From positions 1 through 64,000 of the forward strand of contig NZ_BAAAUT010000014.1 in the NCBI RefSeq assembly GCF_039534085.1: a stretch of DNA of 64,000 nt, read 5' to 3'. Source of the DNA: Planomonospora_B alba. Its GTDB lineage: Bacteria > Actinomycetota > Actinomycetes > Streptosporangiales > Streptosporangiaceae. A program made the translations under genes and the position numbers. The notes beneath the pieces are model-generated. The model searched no databases. It saw only the letters and a program-made list of their open reading frames with translations, and was not told the origin of the DNA. Below, one piece after another: positions 1-8,910 of this stretch (its first letter is position 1; each line of letters starts with the position of its first letter).

Positions 1-9
1 GGCCTGACA

Positions 10-35
10 CCCGGCGCACCGGGCGCGGCGCCGGG
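10..35 (-). terminator. possible terminator hairpin of the DUF3618 operon
   Basis: CCCGGCGC (10-17) pairs with GCGCCGGG (28-35) around a 10-nt loop. It lies 28 bases beyond the stop of the minus-strand DUF3618 gene. There is no U-tract, which is usual in actinomycetes. In DNA this rich in G+C a stem of eight could occur by chance. Confidence 0.3.
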
Positions 36-62
36 CGCCCGCGCGGGTCCCGGGAGCCCCGG

Positions 63-770
63 TCAGGAGCCGGACGCGGAACGGGTCCGGTCGGCCACCT
101 GCCGGGCCTGGTCGCGGGCCTCGTCGCCGGTGGTCCGCGCCGCCTCGGCGGCGGTCTCCTTGACCTGCTCGGCGGCCTCCCTGGCGACCTGTCCCGCCTC
201 CTGGCCGAGCTGCCTGGCCGACTCCCGCACCGCCTCGGCGACCGGCGCGGCCATCTCGCCGACCTGGTCGCGGAGCTGCTCGGCGGCCCGCTGCTCGGCC
301 TCGGTCCTCGGGATGAGCGCCGCCGCGAGCAGGCCCGCGCCGAAGGCGATCAGGCCGGCCGCCAGCGGGTTGCCCTGGGTTCCTCGCATCGCCTGCTCCG
401 GTGCCTCCCTGACCGCCCCCGCGGCCTGCTGCGCGCCCTGCCGTACGGCGTCCGCCGCTCCGGAGGCGGCGTCCCGGACCGTGCCCGCGGTCTCCGCGGC
501 GGTCTCGCGGACCGTGCCCGCCGCCTCGGCGGCGGTCTCGCGGACGCTCTGCGCGGTCTGCCCGGCCTGCCGCCGCACCTGGTGGGCGGCGTGGGCCGGG
601 GTGCCCATCACCCGCTCGCGGACCACGCGCATGCGCTGCCGCATCCGGCCGGTACGGCGCTGCACGATCCGCGCCGGGCTGGTCTTGTCCGCGAGCCGCT
701 CCACGTCGGCGGCGAGCTCCGCCCGGGTGGCCGCGATCTCGGCCCTTATCTGGTCAGGTTCCGCGCCCAT
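63..770 (-). CDS. DUF3618 protein with 11-residue amphipathic repeats
   Basis: The 235-residue product begins MGAEPDQIRAEIAATRAELA, the typical DUF3618 start. An arginine-rich stretch (about 35-55) follows. Residues 73-125 form a run of 11-residue units such as TVRETAAETAG and AVRQGAQQAAG. One hydrophobic segment lies at about 132-152, and another amphipathic helix region runs to the C-terminus. The 11-residue period resembles LEA and apolipoprotein helices that lie on membranes; that role is inferred. The ATG at 770 overlaps the upstream holin-family gene by 25 bases, so this is the last gene of a coupled three-gene operon. An upstream in-frame start exists but gives an unlikely N-terminus. 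Confidence 0.8.
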   Translation of the reverse strand: MGAEPDQIRAEIAATRAELAADVERLADKTSPARIVQRRTGRMRQRMRVVRERVMGTPAHAAHQVRRQAGQTAQSVRETAAEAAGTVRETAAETAGTVRDAASGAADAVRQGAQQAAGAVREAPEQAMRGTQGNPLAAGLIAFGAGLLAAALIPRTEAEQRAAEQLRDQVGEMAAPVAEAVRESARQLGQEAGQVAREAAEQVKETAAEAARTTGDEARDQARQVADRTRSASGS

Positions 771-1144
771 CGCGCATCCTCCTTGAGTGTCTCGATGGTC
801 TGCTCCGGCGTGGGCGACACCTGCCGCAGCCGGGCCCTGCCCGTCGTGAACAGCGCCGCACCCGCCCCCGCCCACAGCACGGCGGCGATCAGCGCGGCCC
901 AGCCCAGGCCGATGGCGTCGCCCAGGGCGAACACGAGCGCCAGCGTCACCAGCAGGGCGGTCATCGCGGCGGCGAACCCGGCGCCGCCGAGCAGCCCGGC
1001 CGCCTTGCCTGCCTTGCCCGCCTCCTGCCGGATCTCGGCCTTGGCCAGTTCCACCTCCTGGCGGAACAACCGCGACAGGTCCTCCCCGATCTCACCGACC
1101 AACTGCCCCAGCGAGGGCGGCTCGGGCTCGACGGGTGTGCTCAT
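746..1144 (-). CDS. Actinobacterial holin-X / phage holin family membrane protein
   Basis: 132 residues. An N-terminal amphipathic helix (LGQLVGEIGEDLSRLFRQEV then ELAKAEIRQEAGKAGK) precedes two hydrophobic helices at about 50-72 and 80-101 and a charged tail. This matches the family annotated as putative actinobacterial holin-X (Phage_holin_3_6). Despite the name, such genes usually sit in non-phage stress operons beside DUF3618, as here. The start overlaps the stop of the upstream gene as ATGA (1141-1144), and the end overlaps the DUF3618 start, so all three genes are translationally coupled. Confidence 0.8.
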   Translation of the reverse strand: MSTPVEPEPPSLGQLVGEIGEDLSRLFRQEVELAKAEIRQEAGKAGKAAGLLGGAGFAAAMTALLVTLALVFALGDAIGLGWAALIAAVLWAGAGAALFTTGRARLRQVSPTPEQTIETLKEDARWARNLTR

Positions 1145-2070
1145 CGCGGCTCACCGCCCCGGTCCGTCGGCGGCGGGGTCACCGGGGTCCCGGGGAAGCG
1201 CTCCTCGCCGGGCACCGGCCCGGTGCCCGCCGTACGGTCCGGCGGGCCGTACGGGGCGGACGGGCCCGCCGCGGTGGAGGGGCCGGGCGGGACTGCGGGG
1301 CCGGGCGGGACGGCGGGGCCCGGCGCGATCGGGGGCGGGGTGACGGGCGGGACCGGACGGACCGGGGCCGTCGGCGTGCCGGCGTCGTCGTCGGAGCCCC
1401 AGGCGCCCTGCGCGATCCTGTCTCCGCCGTCGCTCCAGGCGCGCCCGGTGCCGCCCTCGGGCCAGGGACGCCCGGAGGCGCCGTCGTGGTCCCGCCCGGT
1501 TGCGCGGGTACCGGCGTCGCCGTCCCCCGCGCCGGCGGAGCCGCCGGTCTCCGAGGCGGCCTTGGCGATCCTGCCGACCAGGAAGCCGGCCGCCAGCGCC
1601 CCGGCCAGGAAGGCCCCCGGGCGGCGGCGGGCGAAGTCCTGGACCTCCTGCACCACCCCGGCCAGGCCGTTGCGCTCCAGGTAGTCGGCGGCCCGCCGCC
1701 CCCCGTCGGCGACCTGCCGGACCACTCCTCCGACCGGGGAGTCGGGCTTGACGGCGTCACCGGCGGCGGCCAGTTCGTCGGCCCACTGGCGGATGCCCTG
1801 GGCGGCGCGCCTGCTCTGCCGCCACGCCTGCTCGTCCGCGCGGCCGCGCAGCTCGTCCACCACGCGGCGCACCTGGTGGCCCGCCTCCCCGGCCACCGCC
1901 CGGGTCTGCTCACCGGCGGTCCCGGCCACCTCCCCGACGGCCGATCTGGTCTGCTCGGCCGCCTGCCGGGCGACCTCGCGCAGCTCTCCGCCCTGTTCCG
2001 AGCGTTCCGGGTACTCCCGGCCTTCCCGGTGTTCCGGGCGACCCCCCGCCCCGGCTGGATACTCGCTCAC
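1141..2070 (-). CDS. Amphipathic-helix membrane-associated protein, first gene of DUF3618 operon
   Basis: 309 residues from a GTG at 2070, preceded by GGAGG six bases upstream, which decides the start. Residues 25-100 are rich in Ala, Glu, Gln and Arg with repeated QTRSAVGEVAG-like amphipathic units. A helix with FLAGALAAGFLVGRIAKAA (about 175-195) is the only clear membrane segment. The last 110 residues are a Pro/Gly-rich low-complexity tail. No enzymatic motif is visible. The organisation (amphipathic coil, one membrane span, disordered tail) and the coupling to the holin-X and DUF3618 genes suggest a joint envelope or stress role, which is an inference. Confidence 0.7.
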   Translation of the reverse strand: MSEYPAGAGGRPEHREGREYPERSEQGGELREVARQAAEQTRSAVGEVAGTAGEQTRAVAGEAGHQVRRVVDELRGRADEQAWRQSRRAAQGIRQWADELAAAGDAVKPDSPVGGVVRQVADGGRRAADYLERNGLAGVVQEVQDFARRRPGAFLAGALAAGFLVGRIAKAASETGGSAGAGDGDAGTRATGRDHDGASGRPWPEGGTGRAWSDGGDRIAQGAWGSDDDAGTPTAPVRPVPPVTPPPIAPGPAVPPGPAVPPGPSTAAGPSAPYGPPDRTAGTGPVPGEERFPGTPVTPPPTDRGGEPR

Positions 2071-2372
2071 CGAATGCCTCCAAAGGTCGTGCATCCTCGG
2101 TCCGCCGCCCCGTACCCGGGGACCCCATCGGCATTCGCAAATCGCCAAAAACGATTCCAAACCATATTTATGGGACAAATTTCCGCAGGTTCCGGGAGGA
2201 CGTGCGGATTCCGCCAAGCCCGCCTCCGGCTCCCCGCCGGTCGGCCAAGACCTGCCCAAGGTCTGCTCCGGCCCGGAGTCGCGGTTCCGGCCCCGGGTAC
2301 GGCCCCGCCTAAGGGCATCGGCCTGCGATGCGCGTTCGAGGGTCACGGTGAGGACCGTTCGGGGGGACTGCG
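2071..2372. other. Divergent intergenic region with AT-rich patch
   Basis: Between the DUF3618 operon and the sugar ABC operon. Bases 2135-2190 are markedly AT-rich for this genome and are the likely promoter area for the minus-strand operon. No convincing -35/-10 pair or operator palindrome was identified. A G-rich ribosome-binding site (2359-2364) precedes the plus-strand GTG at 2373. Confidence 0.4.
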
Positions 2373-3497
2373 GTGAAGACGGTGCGACGGACGGCGGGCG
2401 GCCTCGCGCTCGCCCTGGTGCTGGGGACGGCGGCCTGCGGGACCGCGGGGCAGTCGGGCGGCACCATGACGCCCGCCGGGACCTCCCCCGGGGCCACGGG
2501 CGGGACCGAGACCGCGGGCTTCAAGATCGGGCTGCTGCTGCCGGAGACGAAGACCGCGCGCTACGAGAAGTTCGACCGGCCGTACATCCAGCAGGAGGTC
2601 GCGGCGCTCTGCCCGACGTGCGAGGTCGTCTACGCCAACGCCAACCAGGACCCGAACCAGCAGCAGCAGCAGGTCGACTCGATGCTCACCAACAACGTCA
2701 GGGTGCTCATCCTCGACCCGGTGGACGCCAAGGCGATCGCCTCGTCGGTGGCCAAGGCCAAGCAGCAGGGCGTGAAGGTGGTCGCCTACGACCGGCTCGC
2801 CGGAGGCCCGATTGACGCCTACACCTCCTTCGACAACGTGCAGGTCGGCAAGATGCAGGGCGAGGCGCTGCTGAACGCGCTCAAGGCGGGCGGCGACCCC
2901 AAGCGCGGCCCGATCGTGATGGTCAACGGCTCGCCGACCGACCCGAACGCCGGCGACTTCAAGAAGGGCGCCCACTCCGTCCTCGACGGCCAGGTGACCA
3001 TCGGCAAGGAGTACGACACCCCGGACTGGAGCCCCGACCAGGCCAACACCCAGGCGGCCGGGGCGTTCACCGCGCTCGGCGCGGACAAGGTCATCGGGAT
3101 CTACTCCGCCAACGACGGCATGGCCGGCGGCATCGCCCGGGCGATGCAGAACGCCGGGGTGCCCAAGGGCACGCCGCTGACCGGTCAGGACGCCGAGCTC
3201 GCCGGCATCCAGCGCATCCTGCTCGGCACCCAGACGATGACGATCTACAAGCCGATCAAGCCCGAGGCGCAGAACGCCGCCCGGCTCGCCGTCGACCTCG
3301 GCTCCGGCAGGCCGGTGCAGGGCACCTCGACCGTGGACAACGGGACGAGCACGCAGATCCCCGCGATCATCATCAAGCCGATCGTGGTCACCAAGGACAA
3401 CATCAAGGACACGGTGGTCAAGGACGGCTTCTGGACGGTCGCGGAGATCTGCACCGGCGAGGTCCAGGCCGCCTGCAAGGACGCCGGGCTGTCATGA
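2373..3497 (+). CDS. Sugar ABC transporter substrate-binding lipoprotein (XylF-like)
   Basis: 374 residues. The N-terminus has a basic signal, a hydrophobic core and a lipobox ending LGTAAC (Cys at about 22), so the protein is predicted to be a membrane-anchored extracellular receptor. The body is a type I periplasmic-binding fold beginning FKIGLLLPETKTARYEKFD, with VLILDPVDAKAIASSV, KVVAYDRLAGG and an N-D-G-M-A-GG hinge region, most like the D-xylose-binding XylF subgroup. It is followed by ATPase and permease genes with overlapping codons, forming a complete importer. Substrate is inferred from family resemblance only. Confidence 0.85.
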   Translation: MKTVRRTAGGLALALVLGTAACGTAGQSGGTMTPAGTSPGATGGTETAGFKIGLLLPETKTARYEKFDRPYIQQEVAALCPTCEVVYANANQDPNQQQQQVDSMLTNNVRVLILDPVDAKAIASSVAKAKQQGVKVVAYDRLAGGPIDAYTSFDNVQVGKMQGEALLNALKAGGDPKRGPIVMVNGSPTDPNAGDFKKGAHSVLDGQVTIGKEYDTPDWSPDQANTQAAGAFTALGADKVIGIYSANDGMAGGIARAMQNAGVPKGTPLTGQDAELAGIQRILLGTQTMTIYKPIKPEAQNAARLAVDLGSGRPVQGTSTVDNGTSTQIPAIIIKPIVVTKDNIKDTVVKDGFWTVAEICTGEVQAACKDAGLS

Positions 3498-4339
3498 CCG
3501 CGGTGAGCGAAGAGCCGATCCTGGCCGTGCAGGGCGTCTCCAAGCGCTTCGGCGCCGTCCAGGCGCTGTCGGACGTCGAGCTCGACGTCCACGCCGGTGA
3601 GGTCGTCGCCCTGGTCGGCGACAACGGCGCGGGCAAGTCCACCATCATCAAGGTGATCGCGGGCGTGGGCCCCGCCGACAGCGGCGAGATCCGCTGGGAG
3701 GGCAGGCCCGTCACGATCGCCAGCCCGTCCGCGGCGCAGGAGCTGGGCATCGCGACCGTCTACCAGGACCTCGCCCTGTGCGACAACCTCGACGTGGTCG
3801 GCAACCTGTTCCTCGGCCGGGAACTGCGGCGCTTCGGCCTGCTGGACGAGGTGGCGATGGAGAAGCGCGCCCGCGACCTGCTGCGCACGCTCTCCATCCG
3901 GATCCCCAGCGTGCGCATCCCCGTGGCGTCCCTCTCCGGCGGCCAGCGGCAGACCGTGGCGATCTCCCGGTCGCTGCTGGGCGAGCCGCGGATCGTGATC
4001 CTGGACGAGCCGACCGCGGCCCTCGGCGTGGAGCAGACCGCCCAGGTCCTCGACCTGGTGGAGCGCCTGCGCGACCAGGGGCTCGGGGTGATCCTGATCA
4101 GCCACAACATGGTCGACGTGATGGCGGTCGCCGACCGCGTCGCCGTACTCCGCCTGGGTCGCAACAACGGGTGCTTCGACGTGGGGCGGACCACGCAGGA
4201 GGAGATCATCGCCGCGATCACCGGGGCGAGCGACAACGTGGTCACCCGGCGCCGGGCCCGCACCGACCGCCCCGCCGGCCTGCCCTGGGAGGAGCGTCCC
4301 GGTCAGGACGACCGGCCCGGGGAGGGCACCGATGGCTGA
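3494..4339 (+). CDS. Sugar ABC transporter ATP-binding protein, single cassette
   Basis: 281 residues. Walker A GDNGAGKST (42-50), a Q-loop in VYQDLALCD, the signature LSGGQRQ, Walker B VILDEPTAALG and the switch His in ISHNMVDV are all present. Enteric XylG/RbsA have two fused cassettes (about 500 residues); this has one, as in many actinobacterial monosaccharide importers, and would act as a homodimer. The ATGA at 3494 overlaps the receptor stop. The C-terminal 30 residues are charged and low in complexity. Confidence 0.88.
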   Translation: MTAVSEEPILAVQGVSKRFGAVQALSDVELDVHAGEVVALVGDNGAGKSTIIKVIAGVGPADSGEIRWEGRPVTIASPSAAQELGIATVYQDLALCDNLDVVGNLFLGRELRRFGLLDEVAMEKRARDLLRTLSIRIPSVRIPVASLSGGQRQTVAISRSLLGEPRIVILDEPTAALGVEQTAQVLDLVERLRDQGLGVILISHNMVDVMAVADRVAVLRLGRNNGCFDVGRTTQEEIIAAITGASDNVVTRRRARTDRPAGLPWEERPGQDDRPGEGTDG

Positions 4340-5615
4340 GTCCAGGGGAAGGCACCGGGCGGACGAGACCGCGCCGCCGGCGGGGCCGGCCGCCGAGGCC
4401 CAGTTCGACCCGCGGGTGCTGGTCCGCGAGCGCGGCCTGGCGGGCTACGCGGAGGAGTTCAAGCGCAAGGTCCGGGGCGGCGAGCTCGGCTCCCTGCCCG
4501 TCGTGATCGGGCTGGTCCTCATCTGGGTCATCTTCCAGAGCATGAACAGCCAGTTCCTGTCCCCGCAGAACCTGTCGAACCTCAGCATCGACATCGTGGC
4601 GACCGGCCTGATCTCGGTCGGCATCGTCTTCGTGCTGCTGCTCGGTGAGATCGACCTGGCCGCGGGCGCGGTCAGCGGGACGAGCGCGGCGGTGCTGGCC
4701 GTGCTGCACGTCAACAACGGGTGGAACCCGGTGGCGGCGATCGCCGCGGCGGTGGCGACCGGGATGCTGCTGGGACTCGTCCACGGCGCGTTCTTCGCCG
4801 CGGTCGGCGTGCCGTCGTTCGTGGTCACCCTGGCCGGCATGCTCGGCTGGACCGGGCTCCAGCTCTGGGTGCTGGGCCCCAGCGGCACCATCAACCTGCC
4901 CTACGAGGGCCTGGTCGCCTCCCTCACCAGCACCTACTTCAACCAGGTCATCGCCGCCTACGGCCTGGCCGCCCTGGTGACGGCCGTCTTCTTCGCCGCC
5001 TCGGTCACGGGCAACGCCCGCCGCCGCGCCGCGGGCATCCCCTCGCGCACCATGGCCGACATCGTCCTGCGCACCGCGCTCCTGGCGCTCGGCTCGTTCG
5101 CCGTGGCCTACGTCCTCAACCAGTACAAGGGCCTGCCCCTCGCCCTGCTGATCTTCCTGCTGGTGGTGGCCGCCGCCGACTTCGTGCAGCGCCGTACCCG
5201 CTACGGGCGGAACGTCTTCGCGGTCGGCGGGAACATCGAGGCGGCCCGGCGCGCGGGCGTCAACGTCGCGGCGATCCGCGTCTCGGTCTTCATGATCTCC
5301 GGCGCGATGGCGGCGGTCGGCGGCGTCTTCGCCGCCTCCCGGATCGCCTCGGCCAGCCAGGCGACCGGTCAGAGCAACGTGCTGATGATGGCCATCGCCG
5401 CGGCCGTGATCGGCGGCACCAGCCTGTTCGGCGGGCGCGGCACGGCCTACTCGGCACTGCTGGGCATGCTGGTCATCCAGTCGATCGCCTCCGGCATGGC
5501 GCTGCAGGGCGTGAGCAGCTCGATCCAGTTCATGGTCACCGGTGCCGTGCTGCTGGCCGCCGTGGTGATCGACTCGCTCTCCCGGCGCAGCCAGAAGGCC
5601 TCCGGCCGCGCCTAA
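4332..5615 (+). CDS. Sugar ABC transporter permease (XylH-like)
   Basis: 427 residues with a charged cytoplasmic N-terminus (about 55 residues) and roughly ten hydrophobic helices. It carries the BPD_transp_2 family signatures GEIDLAAGAVSGTSAAVLA and YGRNVFAVGGNIEAARRAGV, the latter being the coupling region to the ATPase. It overlaps the ATPase gene by 8 bases and has a GGAGGG site within that gene. It completes the three-gene importer. Two CCGTACGG copies follow the stop at about 5645-5670. Confidence 0.87.
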   Translation: MAESRGRHRADETAPPAGPAAEAQFDPRVLVRERGLAGYAEEFKRKVRGGELGSLPVVIGLVLIWVIFQSMNSQFLSPQNLSNLSIDIVATGLISVGIVFVLLLGEIDLAAGAVSGTSAAVLAVLHVNNGWNPVAAIAAAVATGMLLGLVHGAFFAAVGVPSFVVTLAGMLGWTGLQLWVLGPSGTINLPYEGLVASLTSTYFNQVIAAYGLAALVTAVFFAASVTGNARRRAAGIPSRTMADIVLRTALLALGSFAVAYVLNQYKGLPLALLIFLLVVAAADFVQRRTRYGRNVFAVGGNIEAARRAGVNVAAIRVSVFMISGAMAAVGGVFAASRIASASQATGQSNVLMMAIAAAVIGGTSLFGGRGTAYSALLGMLVIQSIASGMALQGVSSSIQFMVTGAVLLAAVVIDSLSRRSQKASGRA

Positions 5616-5678
5616 CCGGGCGGGCGTCCCCGCGGCCGGCCCTCCGTACGGCCCCCTCCGTACGGCGTGCCGCCGGGA

Positions 5679-6410
<732 letters not shown>

Positions 6411-6464
6411 GCCCTCTCCCTCCGCACCGGCCGCAGGACCGCGCCGCGCGGCACTCCGCCGGAT

Positions 6465-6482
6465 GCCTTACACCTGTAAGGC
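6465..6482. promoter_or_regulatory. Palindromic operator, copy 1
   Basis: GCCTTAC-N4-GTAAGGC is a perfect inverted repeat in the divergent region between the NmrA-like gene and the TetR-type gene. It shares the CCTTAC/GTAAGG arms with a second copy whose centre is 32 bp away, about three helical turns. It is the likely binding site of the adjacent repressor. Confidence 0.75.
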
Positions 6483-6497
6483 GCAAATCGACGCTAT

Positions 6498-6513
6498 CCT
6501 TACGGCCGTAAGG
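6498..6513. promoter_or_regulatory. Palindromic operator, copy 2
   Basis: CCTTACGGCCGTAAGG is a perfect 16-bp palindrome 50 bp upstream of the TetR-type gene and uses the same arms as the copy at 6465-6482. Two sites on the same face of the helix suggest cooperative binding and autorepression. Confidence 0.75.
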
Positions 6514-6563
6514 CAGTCAAGGGCCCGGACCGTCGCGGACGTCGGGGAGCACGGAGAGAGCGC

Positions 6564-7268
6564 ATGACATCACGCCCCGACCGGCGCCGGGCGCCCCGGA
6601 CCTCGTTGAGCAGGGAGCGCGTCCTGGAGGCCGCCGTGCGCGTCGCCGACGAGAAGGGCATCGCGTCGGTCACCATGCGCAAGGTGGCCGAACGGCTCGG
6701 GGTCGAGGCCATGTCGCTGTACCACCACGTGGCGGGCAAGGAGGAGATCCTGGACGGGATCGTCGACCTCGTCTTCGAAGAGATCGAACCGCCCTCCCCC
6801 GGTGCCGACTGGAAGACCGCCATGCGCCGGCGCGCGGCCTCCGCCCGCCGGGCGCTCGCCCGGCACCCCTGGGCGCTCGGGCTGATGGAGTCCCGGCGCA
6901 ACCCCGGCCCCGCGACGCTGCGGCACCACGACGCGGTCATCGGGAGCCTGCGGGCCGCGGGATTCTCGATCGGGATGGCCGCGCACGCGTACTCCGCCAT
7001 CGACAGCTACGTCTACGGGTTCGTCCTGCAGGAGGCGAGCCTGCCGTTCGGCACGCCGGAGGAGCTCGGCGACGTGGCGGAGTCGATCACCCGGCGGATG
7101 CCGGACGGCGTGTACCCCCACCTCGCCGAGATGATGGCGGACCACGCCCTGCGGCCGGGCTACGCCTACGCCGACGAGTTCGCCTTCGGGCTCGACCTGA
7201 TCCTCGACGGCCTCGAGAGGATCCTCAACGGCCCGGACGGCCCGCGCCCCCCGGCCCGGCCGGACTGA
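6564..7268 (+). CDS. TetR/AcrR family regulator (TetR_C_1-like)
   Basis: 234 residues. The N-terminal helix-turn-helix reads SVTMRKVAERLGVEAMSLYHHVAGKEEIL (about 37-65). The C-terminal ligand domain resembles that of tetracycline-type repressors, with RHPWALGLMESR and AYSAIDSYVYGFVLQE. The adjacent palindromes CCTTAC-N4-GTAAGG are its probable operators, and the divergent NmrA-like reductase its probable target. The ligand is unknown. Confidence 0.85.
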   Translation: MTSRPDRRRAPRTSLSRERVLEAAVRVADEKGIASVTMRKVAERLGVEAMSLYHHVAGKEEILDGIVDLVFEEIEPPSPGADWKTAMRRRAASARRALARHPWALGLMESRRNPGPATLRHHDAVIGSLRAAGFSIGMAAHAYSAIDSYVYGFVLQEASLPFGTPEELGDVAESITRRMPDGVYPHLAEMMADHALRPGYAYADEFAFGLDLILDGLERILNGPDGPRPPARPD

Positions 7269-7342
7269 CCGGCCCGGCTACGCCTCCCCGCCGGACATCC
7301 CCGCCCGCCACGCGCATCGGCCCGCCGGGCCGCTCCCGGCCG

Positions 7343-8344
7343 TCAGACGTTCGCCGCGTCCCCGGCGCCCCGGACGTACGGCAGGGGGTCGGCGCCGTCC
7401 AGGTCGAAGTAGACCCGGATCGTGGTGCCGTCCCGCCCGGTGTGCACGCGGACCAGGTCGGACAGCAGCTGCGTGACCAGCAGGCCGCGTGAGCCCGGCT
7501 GGTAGACGGGGGTCGGACGGCGCCCGGCCAGCGGGTCGGTGATGTGGCCCGCGTCGCTGACGTCCAGCACCGCCCGCCCGTCCTCCCGCCACATGCGCAC
7601 GGTCCCCGAGCCGCCGCCGTGGTCGAGGCTGTTGGCGGCCAGCTCGCTGGCGATCAGCCGCAGGTCCTCCAGCCGGTCACCGGACAGGCCGAAGCGGGCG
7701 GCGTGCGCGGCGGCGAAGGCGCGGACCCGGCCCAGCGGGTCGTCGCAGAAGCCCGCGCCGTAGCTCAGCTCGGCGGCGTCCGCCGGGTGGGGCAGCGGCC
7801 GGTTGCACGCGCTCAGCACGCGCTCCAGCGCGTAGTCGGCGCTCCGTCGGCGGCCGGCGCCGTCCACGAGGACCGGATGGGTCATCCGCGCGTCCTCGAT
7901 GGCCTCATCGGGCAGGCCGCCGACGTCGTACGGGCACAGGATCACGGCGTCCCGGCCGGCGAACGCGAGGTTGATCAGCGCCTCGTGCTGGACGCACGCC
8001 ACGTACTCGGCCGCCGAGCGGCCGGGCCAGATCGGCTCGCCGACGATGCGGACGCGCCGGCCGGGGTGCAGGTCGGCGAAGGCCCGCAGCACGGCGGGGA
8101 TGATCCGCCCGGGGTTGCGCCCGGCCCGGCTCATGTCGATCATCCGCACCTCGCGGGCCGCGTCACCGAGCGCGTCCCGGATCAGGCCGAGGTTCCCCTC
8201 GGGCACGGCCACCGCGACCGGCTCGCCGGCGGCCAGACCGTCCCTGACGAACGGCACGGTGCCCGCGAGGTACTCGGCCGCGTCCCGGTAGAAGAGCGCC
8301 GGGTGGTCGAAGGGGTCTGCGGGGGCGGACGGTGCGACGTTCAT
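7343..8344 (-). CDS. MEDS domain plus anti-sigma-type HATPase protein
   Basis: 333 residues. Residues 10-180 form an MEDS (methanogen/methylotroph DcmR sensory) domain, recognisable by HPALFYRDAAEYLAGTVPFV, GEPVAVAVPE and a CPYDV segment. Residues 200-333 form an RsbW-like ATPase, with the N-box ELAANSLDHGGG and the G-box region GSRGLLVTQLLSDLVRVH. Such proteins bind or phosphorylate STAS partners in sigma-factor switches. The start ATG overlaps the stop of the upstream STAS gene (ATGA, 8341-8344), so the two are made together. Confidence 0.8.
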   Translation of the reverse strand: MNVAPSAPADPFDHPALFYRDAAEYLAGTVPFVRDGLAAGEPVAVAVPEGNLGLIRDALGDAAREVRMIDMSRAGRNPGRIIPAVLRAFADLHPGRRVRIVGEPIWPGRSAAEYVACVQHEALINLAFAGRDAVILCPYDVGGLPDEAIEDARMTHPVLVDGAGRRRSADYALERVLSACNRPLPHPADAAELSYGAGFCDDPLGRVRAFAAAHAARFGLSGDRLEDLRLIASELAANSLDHGGGSGTVRMWREDGRAVLDVSDAGHITDPLAGRRPTPVYQPGSRGLLVTQLLSDLVRVHTGRDGTTIRVYFDLDGADPLPYVRGAGDAANV

Positions 8345-8772
8345 GGACTCTCCACCACGACCGGAAGGGGGTCGGATCCGATCAGGGTCAGTACGGTTCT
8401 CAGTATGCGGGGCGGGTGGTGCAGGAATATCCGTTTTCCCGGAGGAAGAGTGCCCGCCGCGTCGGTTATCAACCACGCGCCCCGCACATCGATGAACCTC
8501 AGCCCCGCGAGGTGGAGATGGACGTCGCCCGCGCCCGCGGCCGCCGCGGTCAGCGCCTCGGACCACGTGTCCCTGGTCGTGCGGTCGATCTCCCCGACGA
8601 CCTCGATCCCCGCCGGGGGATCGACGAGGTTGACCGCCAGGCCGGGCGGGGCGCTCCGGGGGGCGGGACCGGACGGGGGAGCGGACAGGGGCGCGCGGGG
8701 CGGGCCGCCGGAGTCGGCTCTCGGCTGAATCGTCAAGCGGACCACCCCGGGTATAGGCATCACTTCTGTCAA
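8341..8772 (-). CDS. STAS domain protein, probable anti-sigma antagonist lacking the usual Ser
   Basis: 143 residues. A Pro-rich N-terminal 45 residues precede a STAS fold (about 46-140). The segment that normally carries the phosphorylated Ser/Thr (DSSG-like) reads RFIDVRGAWLI here, so the phospho-acceptor is absent. It is coupled to the MEDS/HATPase gene. The start is uncertain: TTG 8772 has GGAGGAG 11 bases upstream, and the in-frame ATG at 8760 is equally possible. Confidence 0.7.
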   Translation of the reverse strand: MTEVMPIPGVVRLTIQPRADSGGPPRAPLSAPPSGPAPRSAPPGLAVNLVDPPAGIEVVGEIDRTTRDTWSEALTAAAAGAGDVHLHLAGLRFIDVRGAWLITDAAGTLPPGKRIFLHHPPRILRTVLTLIGSDPLPVVVESP

Positions 8773-8831
8773 CGTACCCGCTGCTCCTCCCCGGGGGAAA
8801 AGAGAGCGGGCCCCGCGGCCACGCCACCGGT

Positions 8832-8902
8832 CCGCACCCCGCCGGGCGCGCCACGGGCCCGCACCCCGCCGGGCGCGCCACGGGCCCGCACCCCCGCCGG
8901 GG
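8832..8902. repeat. 27-bp tandem repeat, about 2.6 copies
   Basis: A 27-bp unit (8832-8858, 8859-8885, then a partial copy) lies just beyond the stop of the minus-strand kinase-like gene at 8911. Each unit contains GGGCGCGCCACGGGC. It has no obvious coding role. Confidence 0.8.
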
Positions 8903-8910
8903 CCCGGCCG

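Noticed and set aside
746..1144. Prophage signal from the holin annotation
   Set aside because: The family is common in non-phage actinobacterial operons with DUF3618. No other phage gene is present.
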